Assembly: GCA_052161885.1 (NCBI GenBank)
Contig: CP197396.1
Span: 3,162,001-3,226,000 of the forward strand
DNA length: 64,000 bases
Direction: 5' to 3'
From: QKTW01 sp052161885
GTDB taxonomy: Bacteria > Bacteroidota > Bacteroidia > Chitinophagales > Chitinophagaceae
Shown here: positions 58,686-64,000 of the stretch, in pieces
Layout: every line of letters starts with the position of its first letter
Position numbering within the stretch: the stretch's first letter is position 1
Position numbers and translations under genes: made by a program
The notes under the pieces: generated by a model
Told to the model about the DNA's origin: nothing
Database searches by the model: none
What the model saw: the letters and a program-made list of their open reading frames with translations, nothing else

Positions 58686-59651
58686 ATGACCTCCAAGCGT
58701 AAGAGACGTTCTATTGTTCCGTATTTTATTTTCATTTTACTGCTTTCTGCCACTCAGAACAGCTTTGCCCAGGGCGATGCCAAAGTAACCGCACGCCTCG
58801 ATGCCAGCCAGATAACCATCGGCGACCAGGCACGTTTATTTATCGAAGCCACACACAACCAGATGCAGAGCAAACTGCAGTGGGCCGAGATTCCTGATAC
58901 TTTTAACCATCTTGAAATTGTAGAAAAAGGAAAGATAGACACGGTAAAACAGGGTGATATTGTTACGTACAAACAACGCCTGCTTATTACCGGCTTCGAT
59001 TCCGGCAGCTTTAAAATACCAGCGCTGCAGTTCTCTGTAATTCCCAACCAGGGCACCGCCAGCATGATTCAGACAGACTCCATGCAATTGCTGGTGCAGA
59101 CTGTAGCTGTAGATACCACCAAAGGTTATCACGGCATTAAGGGCATCATGAATGTAAAGACCACCTGGCTTGATTATCTCGCCTATATCATCGGCGCGAT
59201 CATTCTCATAGGGCTTACCATCTTTGTGGTGCTTTATTTTGTACGAAATAAAAAAGTACCTGTTCCGCAAGCTAAGCCACTTGGCCCGGTAGAAACGATT
59301 ACAGAACAATACACACGCCTGCTCCGTGAGCTGGACCAGAAACAGCTCTGGCAGCACAACCAGGTAAAAGAATATTATGTAGAGCTTACAGACATCGTTC
59401 GTGATTACATAGAGCAACGTTTCCGTACACCGGCTATGGAGCTGACCACAGACGAGCTGCTTGCCAAAGCACGCATGACCAAAGACCTTGCACCGCACCA
59501 GGATCTGCTGGCATTTATCCTGCGCACTGCGGATCTTGCCAAATTTGCCAAAGCACAGCCATTGCCGCAGGAACATATGCAGGCACTGGAAAATGCACAG
59601 CATTTTGTAGCTATTACCAAACCCGTTATAACTGAAACAACTGCCGGATAA
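58686..59651 (+). CDS. BatD-like membrane protein
   Basis: A 321-residue protein with a signal peptide (about 10-29, NSFAQG), a beta-rich periplasmic domain (30-160; RLDASQITIGDQARLFIEA, GSFKIPALQFSVIP), one transmembrane helix (about 164-186), and a cytoplasmic helical domain (about 200-315; YYVELTDIVRDYIEQRFRTPAMELTTDELL, in parts). The cytoplasmic part resembles DUF4381. It lies between DUF58 and BatA with 3-bp gaps on both sides, so the three are one operon. Confidence 0.85.
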   Translation: MTSKRKRRSIVPYFIFILLLSATQNSFAQGDAKVTARLDASQITIGDQARLFIEATHNQMQSKLQWAEIPDTFNHLEIVEKGKIDTVKQGDIVTYKQRLLITGFDSGSFKIPALQFSVIPNQGTASMIQTDSMQLLVQTVAVDTTKGYHGIKGIMNVKTTWLDYLAYIIGAIILIGLTIFVVLYFVRNKKVPVPQAKPLGPVETITEQYTRLLRELDQKQLWQHNQVKEYYVELTDIVRDYIEQRFRTPAMELTTDELLAKARMTKDLAPHQDLLAFILRTADLAKFAKAQPLPQEHMQALENAQHFVAITKPVITETTAG

Positions 59652-59654
59652 GAT

Positions 59655-60668
59655 ATGAAGACACTACTGGACTGGAAACATCTCAGCTTTGCGCATCCAT
59701 ATTTCTTCGGGCTGTTGCTGCTTATACCATTAATGATATGGTGGCAGTACTACCGCAAACAAAAAGACGCGCCTGCGCTACGCCTCACTACACTTTCGGG
59801 CATAGGACAGGTAAAACCAACCTGGCGCGTACGTATGCGCCCCGCATTATTTGCACTGCGCATTGCAGCACTGGCGTTGCTCACCGTTGCACTGGCGCGC
59901 CCGCAATCCAGCAATGTAACGGAATCTATAGACAGTGAAGGCATTGATATCGTACTGGCACTTGACGTATCGGGCAGTATGCTGGCCGAAGACCTGCACC
60001 CAAACCGTATTGAAGCAGCCAAGAAGGTGGCGCTCGATTTCGTAGATCAGCGACCTACAGACCGTATCGGCCTGGTCATATTTTCAGGTGAGAGCTTTAC
60101 GCAATGCCCTATAACTATAGATCATAATGTACTGAAAGAGCAGATAAGCCAGGTGCAGAGCGGTATGCTGGAAGACGGTACAGCCATCGGTAATGGTCTT
60201 GCCACAGCTGTAGACCGCATCCGTAAAACGAACGGGAAAAGCAAGGTGATCATTCTCCTGACTGACGGTGTGAACAATACCGGTAAAATAGGCCCGGAAA
60301 CTGCCCTGGACATTGCGAAAGCTTATAAAGTACGTGTATACACTATCGGTATAGGTACTATTGGCGAGGCTCCCATGCCTATGAAAATGCCAGACGGCAG
60401 CATGGTAAAGCAAATGACCAAAGTAGAAATTGACGAGCCGCTGCTGAAGCAGATTGCAGGCGAAACAGGCGGACGGTTTTACCGCGCTACCACTACAGCT
60501 TCACTGGCTGCTATTTATAAAGAAATTGACCGCCTGGAAAAAACAAAAGTGGAAATCAGCAGTTACAAGCATTATGCAGAGCTGTTCTTCCCCTTTGCAC
60601 TGGCTGCTATCGCCTGTCTCGCGCTGGAGATGCTGCTGCGCTATACGGTGTTCCGTAGTATTACTTAA
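59655..60668 (+). CDS. batA: BatA-like vWA membrane protein
   Basis: A 337-residue inner-membrane protein with two N-terminal helices (about 16-32 and 63-81), a vWA domain with an intact MIDAS (Asp104, Ser106, Ser108 in ALDVSGSML; Thr and Asp in LLTDGVNNTG), and a C-terminal helix (about 309-328). This is the BatA layout of the Bacteroides aerotolerance (Bat) operon, linked to oxidative stress and envelope functions. It ends the operon; batB, batC and moxR are not adjacent, which is a reduced arrangement. Confidence 0.88.
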   Translation: MKTLLDWKHLSFAHPYFFGLLLLIPLMIWWQYYRKQKDAPALRLTTLSGIGQVKPTWRVRMRPALFALRIAALALLTVALARPQSSNVTESIDSEGIDIVLALDVSGSMLAEDLHPNRIEAAKKVALDFVDQRPTDRIGLVIFSGESFTQCPITIDHNVLKEQISQVQSGMLEDGTAIGNGLATAVDRIRKTNGKSKVIILLTDGVNNTGKIGPETALDIAKAYKVRVYTIGIGTIGEAPMPMKMPDGSMVKQMTKVEIDEPLLKQIAGETGGRFYRATTTASLAAIYKEIDRLEKTKVEISSYKHYAELFFPFALAAIACLALEMLLRYTVFRSIT

Positions 60669-60719
60669 ATGTGATGGATGTGCTCAATACGGGAAATGTG
60701 TTTCTCCCAGAGAGTAAAT

Positions 60720-60760
60720 AATAGAACAGGCGCTGAATTTATATCAGCGCCTGTTCTATT
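60720..60760 (+). terminator. Terminator of the Bat operon
   Basis: A 17-bp perfect stem, AATAGAACAGGCGCTGA / TCAGCGCCTGTTCTATT, with a 7-nt loop. The remaining 220 bp up to ridA hold no gene that I can see. Confidence 0.85.
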
Positions 60761-60981
60761 AAGTCTTATTTGGTCTGATGTTTTTTGACCCACTTTTAAA
60801 GCCCTATTTGCGCCTTTTGCTAATCACTTGTTAACCACCTTCTTGTTAACAACGTAAAAACAACGCACAGCTCACCGTATTTATACCTTTGATATATCGT
60901 TTCAAAGGGGTTTATTTAGAGAAAGAGCTGGTGTCTACCGGCTTTTTTTGGGCTCAATATCCGGCGTCTCAATTCTCAATT

Positions 60982-61362
60982 CTACTTCGCTGCAATTACA
61001 GATATTTCCACAGGCACACCTTTAGGTAATCCCGCTACCTGTACTGTTTCGCGGGCAGGCGCATCTTCGCCGAAATAACTGCCGTATACTTCATTTACCT
61101 GTGCAAACTGACCCATATCCATCAGGAAGATGGTGGATTTAAGCACATGGGAGAAATCCATACCTGCGGCTGTAAGAATGGCTTCCAGGTTTTCCATTAC
61201 TTTCTTTGTTGCAGACTGGATATCGCCGGTAACAAGATCTCCGGTAGCTGCATCCAGCGGTATCTGGCCGGATACATATAAGGTATTGCCAAACTGAACG
61301 GCCTGGTTATAAGGGCCTATGGGAGCCGGAGCTTTGTCCGTGCGGATGATTTTCTTTTCCAT
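60982..61362 (-). CDS. ridA: RidA family enamine/imine deaminase
   Basis: A 126-residue protein from the ATG at 61362 (MEKKIIRTDKAPAPIGPYNQAV). It hydrolyses reactive 2-aminoacrylate-type enamines made by PLP enzymes. Family marks are APAPIGPYNQAVQFGNTLYVSGQIPLD (in parts), the catalytic Arg in PARETVQVAGLPKGVPVEISVIA, and Glu near the end. An upstream frame extension is rejected because a promoter lies there. Divergent from tsaB with only 40 bp between starts. Confidence 0.93.
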   Translation of the reverse strand: MEKKIIRTDKAPAPIGPYNQAVQFGNTLYVSGQIPLDAATGDLVTGDIQSATKKVMENLEAILTAAGMDFSHVLKSTIFLMDMGQFAQVNEVYGSYFGEDAPARETVQVAGLPKGVPVEISVIAAK

Positions 61363-61367
61363 GTGTA

Positions 61368-61375
61368 CAAAAATA
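61368..61375 (-). promoter_or_regulatory. -7 element of ridA
   Basis: The minus strand reads TATTTTTG, ending 5 nt before the ridA ATG, so the transcript is likely leaderless. It lies back-to-back with the tsaB promoter. Confidence 0.5.
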
Positions 61376-61385
61376 ACATCTGCCG

Positions 61386-61393
61386 TACATTTG
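61386..61393 (+). promoter_or_regulatory. -7 element of tsaB
   Basis: TACATTTG, ending 9 nt before the tsaB ATG at 61403. The two divergent -7 elements are only 10 bp apart, so their -33 regions would lie over each other's genes. Confidence 0.5.
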
Positions 61394-61402
61394 CACGCAT
61401 CC

Positions 61403-62092
61403 ATGGCTTATATTTTACACATAGATACATCGGGCAATGAAGGCACCGTTTTTCTGGCTGCAGATGGCATTCCCGTAGCTTCAGAAGTCAACAGCAATTC
61501 CCGCGACCACGCCGCTTCCATCAACCTGATGACCGATAAGGTGCTCGCGCAGGCAGGCATTACATTGTCTCAGCTGGATGCTGTTGCCGTATGCGGCGGT
61601 CCGGGATCTTATACAGGGCTGCGTATAGGGCTGGCTACTGCAAAAGGATATTGCTATGCCGCAGACAAATCGCTGATGCTGCACAGCAAACTTGAATTAT
61701 TGGCCTGGCAGGCGTATACTTTGCTCTCTGAAAATGGCAAAATCGGGCAATATAATGGCATTGCTGCTGCGCTTATAGCAAGGCCGGGAGAGTATTTTTA
61801 CGCTTCGTACGACCCACATTTTCAGGTAGTTGACGCACCCCAACATTTAGTGGAGGAGGAGTTAACAGCGCTTTACGGGAGAAATAATTATAACATGTAC
61901 CTTACGGGAGAAATCGCCCTGAATTTTGAAGAAATCTTGAAGAAACATGGGTTGATTACATATGCAAACAATGTTTTATTGCAGCAGGCTGCCTGGGCAC
62001 TCTATTCTTTCAATAAGTTTAATTGTCAGGATTTCGTCAGTTTGCAATTTTCTGAACCGTTTTACCTAAAACATGTTCACATTGCTAAATAA
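61403..62092 (+). CDS. tsaB: tRNA threonylcarbamoyladenosine biosynthesis protein TsaB
   Basis: A 229-residue ASKHA-fold protein from the ATG at 61403 (MAYILHIDTSGNEGTVFLA). It has the family's RDHAASINLMTDKVLAQAGI and VAVCGGPGSYTGLRIGLATAKGYCYA (in parts). TsaB lacks the metal-binding histidines of TsaD and acts as its scaffold partner with TsaE in making t6A37 of ANN-decoding tRNAs. The long frame upstream of 61403 overlaps ridA antisense and is rejected. Essential housekeeping function in most bacteria. Confidence 0.93.
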   Translation: MAYILHIDTSGNEGTVFLAADGIPVASEVNSNSRDHAASINLMTDKVLAQAGITLSQLDAVAVCGGPGSYTGLRIGLATAKGYCYAADKSLMLHSKLELLAWQAYTLLSENGKIGQYNGIAAALIARPGEYFYASYDPHFQVVDAPQHLVEEELTALYGRNNYNMYLTGEIALNFEEILKKHGLITYANNVLLQQAAWALYSFNKFNCQDFVSLQFSEPFYLKHVHIAK

Positions 62093-62199
62093 TTGATAAT
62101 CATTAAAAAAATGCTTTTTAAAAAAAGAATATAATTATTTTTTAACGCTGGATTAACAAGTATTATTTCTTAAAGTTTTATTCATATTTCTTCGTTGCG

Positions 62200-62207
62200 T
62201 ATATTTG
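62200..62207 (+). promoter_or_regulatory. -7 element of the ArsR-type gene
   Basis: TATATTTG, 83 bp before the start codon at 62290. Unlike several others here, this gene has a leader of about 75 nt, A/T-rich and without an obvious hairpin. Confidence 0.45.
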
Positions 62208-62289
62208 CACTATCGTATGGGTGATATTTATTACTCGTACCAGTTAAAGCAATAAAATATTTATTTAACCTCTGAAAAATTTATAGTAG

Positions 62290-62652
62290 ATGGAAACAAC
62301 AATGTCAGGAAACACATTGGTCATTCGCAAAGACGAAGGTTCTAACGAACAAATCAAGCTGGACTACATGGCTGTAAAAAGCGCAGCTATGACTCTGAGA
62401 GCCATCAATCACAAATTACGCCAGCAAGTGATCAAATTGCTGGAAGAAAACAAACGCATGAATGTTACTGATATCTATGTGAAACTTCGCCTGGAGCAGT
62501 CTGTAGCATCTCAGCACCTTGCTATCCTCCGCCGTGCAAACATCGTTCGCACTGAGCGTGATGGTAAGTTTATCCATTACAGCCTGAACCACGGCCGCAT
62601 CGCTTCTGTAGCACAGTTTGTGAACGACCTGGTAAATTCTGATGAAGCTTAA
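62290..62652 (+). CDS. ArsR-type winged-helix regulator
   Basis: A 120-residue protein with a winged helix (about 25-105): AAMTLRAINHKLRQQVIKLLEENKRMNVTDIYVKLRLEQSVASQHLAILRRANIVRTERDGKFIHYSLN (read in parts), i.e. helix-turn-helix VTDIYVKLRLEQSVASQHLAIL and wing RTERDGKFIHY. No Cys metal site is present, so it is probably not an arsenic sensor. Single gene with its own promoter and terminator. Met1 or Met5 could be the start. Confidence 0.88.
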   Translation: METTMSGNTLVIRKDEGSNEQIKLDYMAVKSAAMTLRAINHKLRQQVIKLLEENKRMNVTDIYVKLRLEQSVASQHLAILRRANIVRTERDGKFIHYSLNHGRIASVAQFVNDLVNSDEA

Positions 62653-63005
62653 TTAACAGCTTTGTAGATATTGGAAGAGCCGCACTGTATAGTGTGGCTC
62701 TTTTTATTTGGGTGATTTCCGGAAAAAAGAAGTCTGTGCGTGTTGTTGTTAAAGGAAATTCATCTATCAACCACCCTCAAGAGATTAGGACAACATTCAA
62801 CTTCATCAGGGAATTGCTTAAAAAGAATAGCCTGAAAAGAATTACAGTACAAAAGTCAATCAGAGGCTTTTGCCTCCACAACAGTAGTTCTGTAGCTTAA
62901 TAACTGGGCACAGGCAGCAGCGGTAATAGCCTGCCCGACTGCGTCATTCAGGCGGGCTGCCGGCAGGCTTTTCCGAGTTTTACCAGTTCCTTTCAAACAC
63001 CCGGT
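62653..63005. other. Intergenic region with two hairpins
   Basis: No gene supported. It holds the ArsR-gene terminator (62675-62702) and a weaker hairpin AGCCTGCC / GGCAGGCT (62928-62969) with inner GCCCG/CGGGC pairing, followed by TTTT on the plus strand. The latter could terminate either direction. Confidence 0.5.
62675..62702 (+). terminator. Terminator of the ArsR-type gene
   Basis: Stem AAGAGCCGCACT / AGTGTGGCTCTT (one G-T pair) with a GTAT loop, then TTTTATTT. Confidence 0.85.
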
Positions 63006-64000
63006 TTACATAAACGCTGGTCTGTCCAGCTTTTTGGCAATACGGTAGGCGGCATTCATTAATCCCACATGGCTGTATGCCTGCGGGAAATTGCCCCACT
63101 GACTGCCATCAGCTGCATCTACATCTTCGCTGAAAAGCCCCAGGTGATTTGAGTATCCCAGCAGATAGTTAAATTGTTCTATTGCCTCGTCCGTGCGGCC
63201 CACACATGCCAACGCTTCTACATACCAGAAAGCCGTAATGAGAAATGTAGTTTTCGGCTTACCAAAGTCATCTGCGTGCAGGTAACGGTAAAATAAGCCG
63301 CGGTTCGCTTTCAGCTCTTTTTCCACAGCCAACAAATGGTTCCATGCTTTTTGCGATTTAGGATCCAGGTATCCCATCATGATCAGCTGCAACGTGCTCG
63401 CATCCATATGCGTAGTACCGATCGCCTGTGTATAGGCCTGCAGTTCAGGGCTGTAACAGGCTTCTATCTGCTTAACTGCTTTGTCATGCAGCAGACGGGC
63501 TTTTTGCAGCAATGCCTGATCGCCTATATGCTTGGCCATTTTTATAGCAGCACGGCAGCCCGCCCACTGGAAAAGATTGGTATAACAATGGTACTGCAGT
63601 GTATTGCGGAATTCCCAGATACCGGCATCCGGCTCATCCAGCGTTATTTCTATTTTGCCGAGTATATTATTGATCCACCGCGACGAATCATGGCGCTCTT
63701 CAAAGATAAAACGACGGTCGGTATACAATGGCAGTAGCGATAAAAGCACCTGCCCGTAAATATCGTTCTGGATATGCTCTACTGCCTGGTTGCCTACGCG
63801 CACCGGCTGGTTGCCCATGTAGCCTTCAAGATCTATAATGTGTTCGTCCAGTTGCTGTGTACCCGTAATAGAATATAATGGATTGTACCGCCCCGAGTCC
63901 TGTACGGTAACGTTGGCAATGAAGTGAAAATATTGTTCCGCCTCTTCAAAGTGTCCTATGTTATTAAACGCGTTAAGTATATAATAAGCATCGCGCAGCC
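63006..64000 (-). CDS. GH15 family glycosidase, C-terminal part
   Basis: The frame runs from the stop at 63006 to the right edge without interruption (331 codons seen); the start lies outside. It is a glycoside hydrolase family 15 (glucoamylase/trehalase-like) (alpha/alpha)6 barrel. LRDAYYILNAFNNIGHFEEAEQYF, GNQPVRVGNQAVEHIQNDIYGQVLLSLL, a catalytic-region Glu in EPDAGIWEFRN, and FSEDVDAADGSQWGNFPQAYSHVGLMNAAYRI near the end (all seen in parts) are typical. Bacterial members often cleave trehalose or maltodextrins. The Met at 63818 is internal, not the start. Confidence 0.88.
   Translation of the reverse strand, partial: LRDAYYILNAFNNIGHFEEAEQYFHFIANVTVQDSGRYNPLYSITGTQQLDEHIIDLEGYMGNQPVRVGNQAVEHIQNDIYGQVLLSLLPLYTDRRFIFEERHDSSRWINNILGKIEITLDEPDAGIWEFRNTLQYHCYTNLFQWAGCRAAIKMAKHIGDQALLQKARLLHDKAVKQIEACYSPELQAYTQAIGTTHMDASTLQLIMMGYLDPKSQKAWNHLLAVEKELKANRGLFYRYLHADDFGKPKTTFLITAFWYVEALACVGRTDEAIEQFNYLLGYSNHLGLFSEDVDAADGSQWGNFPQAYSHVGLMNAAYRIAKKLDRPAFM

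Noticed and set aside
61319..61402. 28-residue N-terminal extension of TsaB
   Set aside because: It overlaps ridA on the other strand and the promoter region; TsaB proteins start at the MAYILHID-type strand.
62694..62900. 68-residue plus-strand frame after the ArsR-type gene
   Set aside because: It starts inside the terminator hairpin and has no recognisable features.

Overview
The window looks like a chromosomal segment of a Bacteroidota bacterium, probably Chitinophagaceae. The evidence is type IX secretion (T9SS) sorting domains, two PorP/SprF proteins paired with giant PKD proteins carrying the gliding-motility-associated C-terminal domain, DUF4783, a WG-repeat protein, a LytS/LytTR pair, and repeated promoter -7 elements of the Bacteroidota form TAnnTTTG. 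Several of these promoters end only 4-9 nt before the start codon. I saw no rRNA, tRNA, CRISPR array or complete insertion sequence.

Left part (1-17.1 kb): the lipoprotein start of an RND efflux adaptor runs off the left edge. Two weak secreted ORFs follow, then a TetR-MFS-ogt-alkA operon (exporter plus alkylation-damage repair) behind a 10-bp inverted-repeat operator. Next come an SDR and a Crp-like regulator, then a two-gene EACC1-like/caspase cassette whose caspase also has TPRs, one membrane helix and an OmpA-like C-terminus. After that are DUF3052, DinB, a subclass A2 beta-lactamase, a FIST sensor overlapping a PAS/hybrid histidine kinase, and an overlapping DUF3037/HipA-like kinase pair.

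Middle part (17.1-43.1 kb): an RfbH-type PMP/[2Fe-2S] sugar dehydrase, an ECF sigma factor with a long C-terminal extension, an overlapping carbamoyltransferase/Asp-Asn-hydroxylase pair, a LytS/LytTR two-component system whose sensor has a His/Met-rich loop, a secreted intradiol dioxygenase with a T9SS tag, kbl and gpmI around a shared terminator, DUF4783, two tandem PKD-adhesin/PorP pairs, and three small exported proteins.

Accessory island (43.1-51.1 kb): a degenerate 20-22-bp tandem repeat, a helical protein of unknown function, then a visibly A/T-rich two-gene operon. That operon encodes a membrane coiled-coil protein and a 1092-residue reverse transcriptase fused to a nitrilase domain, which I read as a DRT type 1 antiphage system. 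It is followed by a truncated copy of an XRE regulator, a short inverted-repeat (MITE-like) element, a DUF559/Vsr-like endonuclease gene, a second compound copy of the element with a 76-bp period, the intact XRE regulator, and about 800 bp of hairpin repeats. This stretch looks like a hotspot for mobile and defence DNA.

Right part (51.1-64 kb): an acyltransferase, a WG protein, DoxX, a zinc-ribbon membrane protein, a secreted protein bracketed by a 32-bp direct repeat, a lipoprotein, a DegT aminotransferase, a reduced Bat operon (DUF58, BatD-like, BatA), divergent ridA/tsaB, an ArsR regulator, and a GH15 glycosidase that runs off the right edge.
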